Source of the DNA: Rhizophagus irregularis
Taxonomy: Eukaryota; Glomeromycota; Glomeromycetes; Glomerales; Glomeraceae
Length of the DNA: 64,000 nucleotides
Direction of reading: 5' to 3'
NCBI RefSeq assembly: GCF_026210795.1
Contig: NC_089438.1
Location: 4,857,501-4,921,500 of the forward strand
Shown here: piece by piece, positions 33,972-47,202 of the stretch
Layout: each line of letters starts with the position of its first letter
Numbering within the stretch: the stretch's first letter is position 1
Translations under genes and position numbers: made by a program
The notes under the pieces: model-generated
Told to the model about the DNA's origin: nothing
Databases searched by the model: none
What the model saw: the letters and a program-made list of their open reading frames with translations, nothing else

Positions 33972-34512
33972 TTAGTCATTATACATGTATGCGCCAAAAT
34001 CTGAACTGTTTTTCATAATATCTCTTGCTTCTTTTAATGACAATTTTCCATTATAATCCTGAATTATTATTAACCGTATAATTGCTTCCGGAACCTAGTA
34101 CTTCATGCAAATAATCAACTGTCTTTTAGGGGCTTGCTTTTTTCAAATGTTAAAGCATTTGTTTTTAAAAAAAATTTTGTTAAAATTGCTGCAATGGCTA
34201 TTTCATCTTTTGGACCGTAATATCCAGGCTATAAAATTAGTAAAATATAAGAAGCTGATAAACCAATAGGTAAACAAAAGAAACTATTATTAATTAAAAT
34301 TTACCCTCAATTCATCGCTTCGTCCCATTAATATCATAGGTGTACTTGCTTTCCGATGTCCAAGTTCATTATAAATGGATAATGCTAATTCACGAAACTA
34401 AGATTATTTATACCTTTTCTCCGTAATGTCTTCAAATATTCAAGTAATTTTTTTGGTAGAAAATTAGGTAAAGGCTGATCACAAAAAAGACACGGTAATT
34501 CATCTTGTATAA
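33972..34512 (-). pseudogene. RTC4-like domain protein, decayed
   Basis: No long frame survives, but coding pieces are clear on the minus strand. 34512 downward reads ...PCLFCDQPLPNFLPKKLL (the CxxC opening of the domain). Then comes GMRSDEL-like sequence before a GTAAAT donor at about 34305. After an acceptor near 34232 it reads GYYGPKDEIAIAAIL. The end is VPEAIIRLI...LSLKEARDIMKNSSDFG with stop at 33972. This order matches the C-terminal half of Rtc4-like (restriction of telomere capping) proteins. At least two frame breaks (near 34395 and in 34090-34130) make it a relic unless they are sequence errors. No upstream exons found. Confidence 0.65.
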
Positions 34513-34519
34513 AAAAATA

Positions 34520-37500
34520 GCGTTAAATATACTTGAATTTTCAACTAATTTTAATAATTAAACAAGTTGCCTTAGTCCCTGACGGGGCGTTCTAAACTGT
34601 TTAATGTGAGATAATAACTTGAAATTAGAAGCAGGAGTTGTAACTGAACATTTATTGTTATGAATAATATTATACATTGTATTAAGAAATGTCAAATTTT
34701 GTATTTATAAAATGAATGTTTTGGTGAAATCATATAGTTTATCATGGATTTGACTTGACATAATACAGATACTGCTGATGGCATATTTTTTTTTCTTTCT
34801 TAAAAAAAAAAATTCTAAAGCGGTATGAAATGAAATGGTTTAGATATATATATTAAATCAGAAAATTTTTGTTTAATATATAATTTAATTATTTATCATC
34901 ATTATATTGTATTTTTTTTTTAATGACTAGCAGTCACCTGTTGCTTCGCACTGGGACCAATAAGTTTGTTTAAATAAAAAAATTTAGTATTATAATGTAA
35001 TACTAAGTAAATTAAAGATGGTTATAGTAGTTTTTTGTTTATTAATATGGTAATAATTAGTTAACAAAAAATAACAAAATATATGAATTAATGATATAAA
35101 TTATATTTATAATAATGCATGATTTGACATTTGAGTGTAGAATGAAATTCAGATTAATTAAGGAATTGTAAAAAAATAATTATCAATAAAATTGATTGAT
35201 TTTTAGAAGTATTTTCGAAAAAACTTCAATATTTAGAGAATTTCGGATATGGATTTGGTTATAATAATCTATTATTAAATTAACAATTTCTTCAATTAAT
35301 TAATTATAAAATATTTGTAAAAATTTCAATTTTTTTTAATTTTTATGAATTTGAAAATCAAAACTATTTATCCAGCGTTTAATTTAATTGAAAAAATCTT
35401 AATCATCTTTCTATCAACGTCGGTCAATTTTCCTACATGTCATATTGATTTTTTTAAAAAAAATAATAATTTTGTAAATATATTTAATATAATATTTTAT
35501 TTCTTTATTTAATAATAATAAAAAATTGAAAGAAAAGGAAAAAAAAATTAAATAAAAAAATTGGTTTAAAAAAAGGAATTCGAAAAAAAATAAGTACCGA
35601 AAAAAATTCTGAAAAAAAGGACAATAATTTGGTTCAAAAAAAAAATAAAATAAAATAACAATACGGTCTAAAAAAAATTGAAAAAAAATAATATAAAAAA
35701 AATCAGTTCTTAAAAGATCGAAACAATAGGATTGATTATTTAATAAAAAAAAAAATTTTCAGTGTGAAAAAAAATGAAAATTTAAAAAGCGTTTTCTTTT
35801 TTTAAAAAAAAAATCGGACAAAAAAAAAATTAATAATCAAAAAAAAAAGTTCAGGTAAAATTTCATTAACTTAGTTCACATGGATCGAATAGTTCTTGAC
35901 CAGAGGCATGTCACGGGTTTTAATTATATGGCATGGCTAATCCACAAATTTTTTAGTTATATAGATTTATCAAAAAATTTGTTATAGATTTAATTACATC
36001 GAAAAAGCTTTATAACATAGTTCTAATCTGATTATAGTCTTAAACCAATCAAAAAGAAATAAAACAATATTTTTTGAGTTAAAAAAAATTCCAAAATTTT
36101 GATTAAAAAAAAATCCTCTAAAAGAATCCAATAAAAATAAAAAAAAAGGAATAAGAAAAAATTTTGGTTAACTGAAAGAAAGAATAATAATAAAAAAGAG
36201 AAATAAAATAATTAATAAAAAAAAAGACTAAAAAAGGTAGTTTCGGTTATTACGGTAAAAACTGAAATAATATTTTAGAAATGGTTAGTCGTGGTGAACT
36301 AAGATACTAAGATATCGGAAATGACCGCAAATAAAATACAATTAATAAGAAAAATTACTGTATATTTTGTTAGTATTAATCCATCAGAATAAAAAAAAAA
36401 TCGTTAAAATTTAATTAACTGGAAATGCATTAGTTTAAAGATTGTTTACCATAGAAATTTCCTTAATTATGACATGGATAAATATTAAAATAGATAGGAC
36501 TTCACTTTTCAATGTTACGCAATTCAAATTATTTATACAGGGTAATCTAAATTTGACAAAATTTTTTTAATTAGATAGATTTAGATTATTTTAAAATCGT
36601 AAATTGTATGTTGATCGTTTTAGTACGAAAAAAAGGTCTTGGGCAATTGTATTTAATAAAAAACTGATAATTATTTGTGTATGTTGATCATGTGACTTCT
36701 AACAAAAAAAAAAGATCTCGAATTAATTATAATTATACCTTTTATTTTATTTAATGAAGAAAATCTTAGATAATTATTCATTATTAATTTTAAAAAAATT
36801 CTTAAGAAATAATTATTTATTGTGTTCTTTTTTAATTGTTTAATTTAAATTATTGAAAAAATCTTTCATAACTAATGTTGATCATTTTAGTATGATTCTA
36901 ATTAAAAATAAAGATCTCATACAATTATAATTATGCTAATTATGCTTATATTTAATAAAAAAAAAGTCTATCCTATTGTACTTTTAATTATTTATAACAA
37001 ATATTGATAATTATACAAGACTATAAAAAAATCATTTATTTTTTAAATATCATAAATTTTTTAATAATATTTATTTTTATTCATTTTCTTTTAGTGAAAA
37101 ATTAATCTGATCTTATGGTCAGTATAGCAAAGGATTTATATTTAATCGTATAAAATACATGATTATGCTGATCATTTTTCTATAATATTAATAAGCATCG
37201 GATTACAAATTTTTTTAAAAAAAGAACTCATACTATTTTTTTTTTTAGTTTGGAATTTTGAGAATAATATACTTTTTTTAATTGCTTAATTTAGTTAATA
37301 AAGATTATGCAAAGTAATTGTATATTGATAAAACATCTCATGGTATAATAATTGATGATCATTTTAGCTTAAATTTATGACGAAAAAAAATTTTAGATTT
37401 TTAAAAAAAAACCATACAATAATAATAATAAATTACAATTGTTTTAGTTATTTCTTTTATTATTAAAGATAGTTTAAAATCACTATCCCACAATTTTTAC

Positions 37501-38759
37501 AAAAAAGAAAAATACTATATGGTCGCGTCTTGCCCAGCGGATGGCTGATCCTCTATATTTAGTACTGATTTGCTAATTATTTTTTAATTATGTAATATAT
37601 TTTTTATTGATTTACATTCGGACTTTCCTTTTTTATATTTAAATCGATCAACAAATCTTTTAGTGGTGTAATAAATAGATTAACGTTAGTAAAGAGATTT
37701 AATTATACTCATTATTTTTAATAATTTTTATAGCATCAGGAGGTTATATGAAAATATGTAAACCATGGAAATTTATACTTTGTAAAAATCTATTAATATA
37801 CAATTTTGCATAACTTATGGTTATTTAATAAGGCGTATCTTAAAAAGTGTCATAAAATTTTCATGAATAGGTAATTTCAAAGTTAATATCTTGAAATAAC
37901 TTCTTAAATATATGATTTAAGTAATCTACACATAAAAACAATTTAAAAAAATATTTCATTGATTTTGTATCTTAAAAAGTTTCATAAATTCTATACAAAG
38001 TGGACAATATACGCTTTAGAAATTTGCATAAAATACATGATTTTGCATATTCTACGCATGAAAATGTAGCTTAAAATATTTTGAATAAATTTATATTTAA
38101 AAAAGTTGTGTAAAATTTATATAAATAGGTAGCTTCAGTATTATACACTTTAAAAAATTCACGTAATACATGATTTTAAATAAGCTGCGCATCAAAATAC
38201 AGGTTAAAATATTTTAAAAAATTTGTATCTGAAGAAAGTTGTGTAAAATTTACACAAATAGATATATACGTTAAAAAAATTTGCATAAATACATGATATT
38301 AAATAATTTACACATGAATTGGAATAAATGATCCAAAGGGCATTGAACATCACAATAGTAGAGTTAATACCAGTGCATTTGAGAGAGTTCATAAAGTACA
38401 GGAAGAAGGAAACGACCAGAACTGATAACCAAAATCATAGAAGATAGTAAAACATAAAACTAATTTATCTTGATTTTTTAATATTTTTTGATTAAATTAG
38501 AGTCTCGTTAGGATAGATATTTTATTTGTCAATTTACTTATTTTCTATATTGTTTTAGACTTAAAATTTGCTGGTGGGAATGAAAATACCTGTTTTTATT
38601 TCAATGAAAAAATTTATTGTTCAGCCTGTGTTTTTAACAATATACTGTATGTTATGCGGGTGGTGTGGATATGTGATGCGTATCGGAATAATAAAAAATG
38701 TTTATATGTCGTAATAGCGTTTAATTTATTGTATTATACAAGCTTTGATCAAATTTTTT
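34520..38759. other. Gene-free AT-rich region with degenerate repeats
   Basis: 35470-36260 is dominated by A runs. 36590-37480 has diverged copies of a unit with TGTTGATCATTTTAGTATGA and AAAGATCTCATACAATTATAA. 37800-38320 has about four copies of a roughly 125-bp unit (GTGTAAAATTTATA, AATACATGATTT, GCGCATnAAAATrTAG). 37440-37710 is homologous to the P450 spacer at 15880-16105. No gene supported. Confidence 0.55.
37440..37710 (-). repeat. Orphan copy of the P450 spacer
   Basis: It shares ordered blocks with 15880-16105: AAAATCACT...CACAATTTTT, CTGATTTGCTAATT, TAATTATGTAAT, AAATCGATCAACrAA and CTTTTAnTGGTGTAA. No P450 coding sequence lies beside it, so it marks a lost or moved family member. 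Confidence 0.55.
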
Positions 38760-40960
38760 TCTTATTAAGACCGTTTCCTTGGGGAACGACCAGAGTCATA
38801 CGACTTTGAAAACTATCGCGAATCAACATTGCAATTTGGTCCTCTTTTCACTTATGAAAAGACGAATACAACTCAATAGATTTCCTCAATCCGTGTAAAG
38901 AAGTCGTTGATGCTGATGTTAGCATGAAAACAGCCCAGAAGTTGTTTCTTCGTTATTTCCATCCCTGTCTTTTCTCTATACGATATTCTTCTATTCATCT
39001 CTTCAATCATAGATTTAAAGAGGGTTTAGTTAATGATGAGGTTAAGAATCAGATTCCCGAATCAGTCAGCTCCGTAAGTCGCCCCAAAAGATTTATGATT
39101 TGTTTAGTGAATTGGGGTTAATAAGATCAAGTGAATTAGTGAATTTCGGACTTTCGCGGCATCAACACTACCGGATATGTCTCAGGATGATATTGATTAT
39201 GTATTGGCAAAGCTTGTTTCATAAGAAAATGTTTATCAGCCACATGTCATATAACGTTGTGACAGCTTGTCACAACCTATGTAGCAATTCTTGGCCGTAA
39301 TATAGTTTTTTGTCGTTGTGCTCTCAAAAATAAATATTAATAAATTTTCGCCCATAGTTTGGGCATAAAAATTTATATATGTATGGTATGAGCATATGTA
39401 ATGCATCAGAATAAATATCATCACTGAACATTAATTGCATTCTAGGCACGGGTGATACATTATTCCTTATGCGCTATTAATAATACAACGATTGTAACAT
39501 GGTTTGTACACGGTAGGCCGGTAGGATGTAACAGGTTAATAAATAATCCTTCAATCCTGTCCACTCACTACGTTCGTGTCCAGGAAAAAATTATCTATTT
39601 ACAAAAAATTCTTAAACGAGAAGACATTTATTCTCTGGCTTCATATGAAATGAGAATCCCGAGAAGGCAAATCTTCTGGGAATTCCAAAATTCAAATTTT
39701 TTCTGTACAGTGAGCTTCAATCAGGCATATTGTTTCTCTAATAAATGAGCCATAGTTACATCTCACAACTCGGAAACGCAACTCATTGTCTGAAAAAACG
39801 AAGCCAGTGAGATAAATACAATGGTAGAATTATTTTATAACATGAAGCTTATAGATAACAGAAAAAATTAATGTGTCAGAGAACATTCCTTCTGAGGCCC
39901 AAAGTATCAGCGCTTTTTTGACGTCCTTCAAAATAAATCCTCATCTTTACCTTTAAGTAGTGCTCCCAAGGCACATGATGCAAAATTCTTGGTCATTGCA
40001 TTGTCAATAGCCTCAACGTAGTTATTATAGAATGTAGCAAAGGGTTCATTGATGTCCTGTAAGTAATTGTCATGCGAGGATTGATACAGGATGCATGATA
40101 GGGATCGATCAGTGAACGAGAAAAGATATTGTTTGAATGGCTGCTTAAATATAATAGAGATACTTTTTGCAAGATCTGGATAGGAGCATGAGAAACAGGT
40201 TGTCACTTGTCAGCTACACCATGATATTAAAAATATGTGGGGGCAGGAAAAATTCTTACTACTATGAATACACCTTAAATTTTCCAGGAAATCTCCTAGC
40301 ATTTTCTTTGGCCAAACTCTTAGAGGAAATTTGAGTCAGGAACTTGAGGAATACCCGAACTTCTTGAATATTACGTACTTCCAAGAATTTTTGGATTTCC
40401 ACACTCTCAGGAATTTTTCAAATCAATATAACACACACTATGCACATCTGCTTGACCAACTGCCTTATCCACTATCATGAATACATCCCGATATTTGAGA
40501 AATTACTTACGAAGGAGGATAATAGGTACTATAAGCCACCAGTACTCAAGGCAGATCCAGTACTTTATTCCAATTAAACGGGTTTGAGAAGCAGTTTGGA
40601 GGAGTGGGGGGATATAAGAATCATAACTTAGTTATACATTTATGCAAAAATTGGAAAACCAGCATAAACCTCTACTGTCCTAGAGAAGCAGTATAAATCA
40701 CGTATCTCCACTTAGACAAAGCGGAAAACTAAAATCCAATCAATGAAAATACTAAAGCACATTATAAATAAAGGCATGCTATGTATGCACAGCAAAAGTT
40801 AGAGAACTACTACTTTTGGAGAGAGTGCGTCAGGTGCTACAATTTATACACAAGGATCGAACAATAGAGTCATATAGCTATATTTCTACTTATGAAAGTG
40901 GATTATGGGCTAGATGGTGTGAAGAAGCTAAAGATGATCCATATATCCAAAAAAAAAGAT
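38760..40960. other. Scattered coding-like fragments, unidentified
   Basis: Several short frames with normal amino-acid make-up occur on the plus strand (38924-39300, 39452-39748, 40860-40960) and minus strand (40206-39928). They are broken by stops and I recognise no family. GC content is higher than in the surrounding DNA, fitting decayed genes. Nothing else supported. Confidence 0.35.
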
Positions 40961-41314
40961 ATTCTTTCCAGACATGTGTTTAGCTTCAGACAAAAAAATG
41001 ACCTTCTAAGCTAATGATAAATGAATAGGTACACTATTTTTATTTCCAATCTGACCTTTTGTTGGGGTACTTCTATATTTGCTATATTATTAAGAAATGC
41101 AGTAATTAGTTAGATAATTAGTTAATTATTAAATATAATAATATAGTTAATTAGAAATATATAGTTAATTAGAAATATAACTAGGTAACAGGAACTGTTA
41201 AACTTCTGAATCGCTATACTGTAATCACATGATCATTAATAATACTAACGTGTTGCAATTGCAATTTTATTTTTTATTTTTATTTTTTATCTTACATCTA
41301 TCAGCTATGTATAA

Positions 41315-43425
41315 TTATGATTTAAAAATATAACATTTTTCCAGTATTTCATAATTTCCATTGTTCGTTGCATTTACCATCTCCTTCCACAATGGACCAT
41401 CCAATTTAATATTCACGCTGTCATCCCAGAATTCAATGATAACCTGAGCTTTTGATGCGAAAGTATCATTAGGATTAATTTTTGGAAACTTTAATCGATT
41501 ATGTAAAATGTACATTGATCGTACGAAGGAATGAAGATCATCGATTGCTTTAGACTGGTTCAGGTTGTTATTTAAAATGTCCGGTGAGGCAAATGAAATT
41601 GTTCCTTCGTAGGATACCTGGTCATCAGGAGGATTACGGATTGCTGCTCCCCAGTCAGCAAGGATAAGTGAATCATTATCAGTATCCAATAAAATGTTTT
41701 ATAAACTTTACATTATGATACGCCTCAATAGGTGAATGAGCTGTAGAGCATGATGCGACCAGAATTGATTTCTAATTCGTTTACAAACTGGTGAAATAAT
41801 CATTGACTTGGCATCATGCGTGATGTAGTTTAATTCTCCTCTTCCTCTTCCTCTTCCCCTTCCTCTGCCTCTGCTTCCGTCTCTTTCTGTGTCCTGTATT
41901 CTTTTCCTTCCTTGTGTTTTAGTTATTTTTAATTTTTTTAATAAAATAATTTGTTGATTAAGAGAAAGTATAAAAAAATTATTTGTTTTGCTAGATGATG
42001 TTTAGAATATTCCTCCCGTTCAAAAATCGTATAATTTCTGCTTCATGTTGCAAGTCTTGATGTTGAGAATATTTTAAAGCAGCTGGTATATCGTTATAGT
42101 CAATCTTGTTTGTATACTGTTGAAGATGCCTAAACACCACTTCAGATGTATTTTTATGAACTTTCCAAGTGATGTATAAAATTTGACGCTCCTAAGTCCA
42201 ACATTTTTGTATAAGTTGATTCAAAATTGAGCATTATCCAAAAAGGCGCAAACCAGTCCTAAAATTGGTCGTTAACTCTCTATACGGATACTGTGTAGTA
42301 ACTCATTATATAAAAGTTGGATCCCTCTGATAAAAATAACGCGAAATTTTCACGCAATGGCTGTTGTTGAATAAGGATGTCATGTAATCTATTAATTGAC
42401 CTTTATCTTTGTCAGTAAGCCACTCTCGCTTTTTCTTTTTTTCACTTCCAGAAGCGTTTGCACCAACATGGGAATATGAGTTCTATCTTTGGCATCATCT
42501 TCAAGAAAGACGCTTAACCCGGTTTAAATCCATCAAGGTATGGATCATTGTGTGTACTCTCCACTAAAATTTTTCTTTTAAAGCTTGGAAGCTCCATCAT
42601 CAGGCCATTGAACCAATTTTGAACTTCTTCTTCTGTGGACGTTGGTGTGGAATGTTCTCGCAGGTATCTTTCAACTGATCCATTATTAGCAAAATTACCA
42701 AGGAATGCGCCTTGCTTTATCCTACTAATATAGTACTCCATATCAGCTCTTCAAAACTTGATGTTCTGATAAGCTTTTGCGCGTGTTTTGGAACCTGATG
42801 AATGTAAAAACATAGGATTAACAGAAGTGGAAGCGCCAAATCTTGTATATGAAAAACTAGTACCTCAGCATTTCCCTCTTTATCAAGTCGAATCAATACT
42901 TTTTCATAACTTCTGAGTTTTGTTCATAACTTCCGAGTTTGCATTCACTAACAGAGTAATGTACTCACACTGGTAGAGCTACCTGATACGTCCTAGAAAA
43001 ATCTCTGTGAATATAGCCTATCGAATTACAACATTCTCCACGGAACTGGAAGCAAAGGTTTAATAATAAAAAGCAGTAAGAAAAGTACAAGATTAAGGAT
43101 TCGGTATTATATGATTTTATGACATGACTTGCCAGTAGGGAGTCGTATTATAATGTGTAAATTATTTTCGTTCTTTAATCCTCTTGTCATTTATACACAC
43201 ATATATTAATGATTTTCTCATTTTTGACAGTTCCAAGGAGGAGATCTACCTAAGATCCTTTACCATTAGATCAGGAACTTTAATATCCTCCCTAACAGCT
43301 GTTTTGAGAAGATTAATATTCGTGCCAGTACTAATTTTAATTGAGAACTTATCTATGTAAGGATCCTCTCGAAAATTACCCAGATTAATGTGTATTGCAA
43401 AGCCTTAGTTTTTGGATAATAAGAT
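41315..43425 (-). pseudogene. Crinkler-like protein with kinase-like C-terminus, decayed
   Basis: Pieces in order on the minus strand: 43425-43260 encodes a ubiquitin-like CRN-type head (FSIKISTG, VPDLMVKDL). 42850-42514 holds a middle section ending DPYLDGFKP. 41740-41315 is a kinase-like tail with LADWGAAI in the DFG position, GTISFASPDIL in the APE position and DDLHSFVRS. The catalytic-loop Asp region upstream of 41700 is damaged. Frames are broken many times between these parts. CRN proteins are modular, intracellular effector-like proteins widespread in oomycetes and glomeromycetes. Family recognition rests on short motifs, so moderate confidence. Confidence 0.5.
41836..41878. repeat. 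CTCTTC microsatellite
   Basis: Runs of CTCTTC / CTTCCT units inside the decayed CRN-like gene, then fading pyrimidine-rich sequence to about 41920. Confidence 0.8.
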
Positions 43426-43429
43426 TTAC

Positions 43430-46379
43430 AAAATGAGTGAGTGAGTAAATAAAAGTATAAACCTTTCTGGATATATGATTAAATAATAAAATAGACTCTT
43501 CTTGATCAGTGGCTTGTTATAACGATATAGGTACTTCAAAAAATAGTATAAAAAAAAAGTAAAATTAATCATGCGAAACAAATGTGGTTTACAAAACATT
43601 TTGTTGTTTGATAGATTGACACTATCGAAACGAAGGAGTGAGATGAATATTTATATAATCACGTGATAGTCGTTTTAACGCCAGACTAGATATACTTTGG
43701 GGGTTTGAGTACAATTTGTGTGTGATTGGATCGATGAATTCTTCTTTTTTATCATGTAATGATGTGCGTCACTATCTTCATGGTAAAAAAAAAAAAATTA
43801 GCATAATATTATGTAATCCCATAACAGATAATAACCGTGAATCATGAATTTATTTTTTTTACATAAGTATCATGTGACTTGCGGTGCAGTAGAAATCGGT
43901 GGACAAGCGAAAAAAAGTGCTAAATTTTGAGATCGTGACCCAAGGTGTGAAAAGTATAAGTGTGATAGGTTTGCTAAAGCAAACAGACTAACCTGCTGTA
44001 TATAATCTAAAAAAATAGAATGTTGATTTAATATCAAAATAAGAACGAACGTTAGTTAACGTTCGTTAAAATAAAGTAAAAAAAAACGAATTTTTTTTCG
44101 AAGTTTTACCTTTCGAAATGCCGCCCAGAAAGCCGTGGAACTTGGCCTGGAACCTAACCGAGGAGATCAGAGCTATTATTTGATTAAAAAAATTTACTTA
44201 CTGTATCAGTTGTATCAGTTCCACTGATAAGCCCGCCAATGTATAATAAATATCACGAATTTCAATATCAGTAATAGGTTTCACGGCTTCATATAATAAT
44301 TATTTTATTTTTATTTCTATTTTTATAGCTAAGTAGATCATAATCCCACTACAAACTACTCTGTATATCGACACGTGAAGTAGAATATTAATTGAAACTG
44401 AAATACGCTAGCCTAGAAATACCGTCTACCAATAAAAAGAACTACCCTAGAATAACTTCACGTTAATAAAGGATGTGACCAGTAGAAGATAGAAGTGGAT
44501 AAGAAAAGTAATAGGAAATCTATATACAAACTACCGTATTATTCTTTCACTAAAGTATCGTACACAAATACTGCCTTACAGAAGACTATATAAATGATCT
44601 CTATTTTGAGGAAAATCGAGAAAATATAAAAAAGAAATAAAAAGAAAATCGAAGTATAAAATAATCGGGTAAGAAATATACTATAAAAATTTGATATATA
44701 TATTAAAATAAAATATAAGTTCAGTCACGTGATTAGGAAATCAACTCATATAGAAGAAAGGTCTGTAGGTTCGTCATCTTCATATGTGTCTCTGGCTTAT
44801 TCTTGATGTACATTTGGTTATTTTGGTGTAGATGGATAATTAAAGCCATATTATTAGTAATTGGGCATAAAGGTATAGATATCATTTTCATCATCATCAC
44901 ATACGAAGGGAATATCATAAGAATGCGTTCTTAAGATATACTTATGTCAACTTGCATTACAAAACTCTAACCTTAACAAGCGAGCTTTTCTTCTCTTCCT
45001 TTACTAGGCAAAGGTGATGTGTCGTATTTTTTCTGGACTAATCACAAAATCAATCTCAAGTACTGTATATCTCGATAGTAGTCGATTATATCCATGTTTA
45101 AACTTTCAGGTATATTTGCAATATTTAAGATATTTCTTTGCCATGTTTTCTTCAGGAGATAACGGTGATGTAGAAGACTGACGAATTTAAAGGGAATATG
45201 TTGTATACGTTAATCACCACAACATTCGAACGGAGTTGCTCAAAGGCGAAATAATTATTTTTATAGTGTGTGTTGGTATAAGATGGAGGCGAGATGTACA
45301 GCTCCAAGGCAAATACTGTTTCTCTGCTGCTGATATTTAGAAATAACAACTATCTCCTTACATTATCAATACCATATTTGTTCATAAGTGGAAATTTTCA
45401 TCTTGATATCGCGATATTGTATCCGTAGGAACCTGGGAAGTCGCAGTTAACTGTGTAAAGATTTTCGTTATATGAAAAAATTTTCCATGTGTTCCTTGAG
45501 AATAATTCTCTTTCAGTTAATGTTCCCAAAGTAAACTTCAGCTTCTGGTAAATCATTTCTCTATTCGCGCTAATAAATAAATTTTACATATTTCCTTATG
45601 TTCTTCATTTCTTCATCAACACTAATTAGATTATTAGTTAGAACTAATCAGTTTGTTAAAACTCAACAATTCTTATTAGCCGGTAGTATATCATGTCCAT
45701 TACGAATGAGAGAGGTGGTGAATAAGGTGGAGGTGGAGGAGGTGCGGGAGAATATAGTGGTGAATGTAATGGGTACGTCGCTACTGACGTCGTACGTGAT
45801 CTATTAATATTAATTTCGTGCTCCAAGTCGTATATCGTTTCTAGATCGCATATTTTTATGGTCGGCTATTATTGACCGTGTAAAGATCTCCATTGTATTA
45901 TAGTGTAAAAGTAAAAGTGGTCACGGGCGTCATCATGATTTTCTATACAATGGAAGGCAAAGAGCTTCTTTCTCTTATTAATTGTATTGCAGAATTTATC
46001 ATCCATTAAAATTGAGCTAGTGGTAGGGTATTAGTACTGGTGTTGCCATTGAAAAAACTATATGGATTTGTAGTCTGTACTGTGGAGGAATTATCGTTTA
46101 TATTTTCACAATGCCTAATATTAACACTCCTAGAAGTTTTTCTAACATGACCATTTTTTTTTCAAACTAAGCGAATGTAAAACAGAATCTATAACTAATG
46201 TAAAACCACTAAAGCAACTGATTAAAAAGTCTATGCCATCCTACCAGAAAGACGCAAACTAAATATAACACGTATTTTCTTTTATCATGCTGATGCCATA
46301 TGTAAATACTGTCTGGGACATTATTAATAGACTATTTGAATTTGTTCGAAAATCCTGAGACAATGTTTGTATATCCGTA
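43430..46379. other. Intergenic DNA with a P450 fragment
   Basis: No intact gene. It contains an 11-bp inverted pair (AACGAACGTTA / TAACGTTCGTT, 44045-44068), a GC-rich 21-codon frame (44118-44183, MPPRKPWNLAW) and the P450 fragment at 44200-44300. Frames at 44733-45807 show no recognisable product. Confidence 0.4.
44200..44300 (-). pseudogene. P450 fragment at the exon 1/intron boundary
   Basis: About 100 bp matches the P450 copies around the I-helix: TATCAGTTCCA, then CACGAATTTCAATATCAGT and ATAGGTTTCA (compare 1183-1250). It retains the GTAAGT donor region. Everything else of the gene is missing. The GC-rich frame at 44118-44183 abuts it. Confidence 0.7.
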
Positions 46380-47202
46380 TCCTTTAAACCTGAGTTTTTG
46401 AGACTCTCTTTCGTCAGATCTAATATTCCCCAATACGCGGGACGTACGAGGTTTCTTTATGAATAAAATTTATGTCTACATCTACATTCCAGCCTATGTA
46501 TCCAAGTAAGGCGATTGCTCCTGTCGTTGCCTCGAACATGGTAGGGGCTACTACAAACGGTTGTCTTTCATCTTCGCCTTAAGGCTGTTGTTTTGGCCTT
46601 TAAGTTCGCTTATTTGGTCTTTAAGATCGCTCGTCCATTCTTTAATTTTGTTTAATTTTAATTTCGATGAGAAGTGGTGCCTGATTGTGTTCTGTGATAT
46701 GTCGTATCGGTCTCTACGTTCGAGAAACTTTAGATGATGTTTACAGTTGCATTTTTTTACGAACACCTGGATCAAATACCGTGAAAATCTCTATATTGTT
46801 CCGGGGGAAAGACAGTTTCTAAGCCTTCGTGAGTAATGTGTTTGATAAACTTTAATATTTGAAGGTTGTACTACTCAAGATCTCTTCTACCCAAGATCCC
46901 AAAGCTACTGCCGTCAAAGTTATAAGTTTTTGAGACTCAATATTGGTGAAGAGATCTCATGATGTCGAATCTCAGATTCGAATATTCTTTATAAAAAAGT
47001 TTGCGATCAATACGAAGTTGACGTAAATGTCTACTGTATTTGTTTCGTCTGATGATGATGATATAACCAAATTTATAAAAGATTTTTTCCCTTCGTATTC
47101 GACTTTTTGTAAGACTTGGTCAAAATAATATATCCCGCAGGATATGAGTAACTTAATGGGCGAAATTGCTATCGAGATCGTGTTCTTTGCATCTCCCAAC
47201 AA
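46380..47202 (-). pseudogene. Unidentified protein gene, frameshifted
   Basis: Coding-like sequence runs from MLGDAKNTISIAISPIKLL (47202) through a beta-rich stretch, a broken middle (ALGSWVEEILSSTTF), a basic and coiled-coil part (46775-46551, RRDRYDISQNTIRHHF then SDLKDQISELKGQNNSLK) and a last part VVAPTMFEATTGAIALLGY to about 46420. The parts are in different frames. CNCKHH may be a metal-binding site. I do not recognise the family. The helix-turn-helix-like and coil segments would suit a regulator or transposon protein, but this is a guess. Confidence 0.4.

Noticed and set aside
37800-38320. CRISPR-like periodic repeats
   Set aside because: Repeats are diverged and AT-rich without distinct spacers, in a eukaryotic genome; ordinary tandem repeats.
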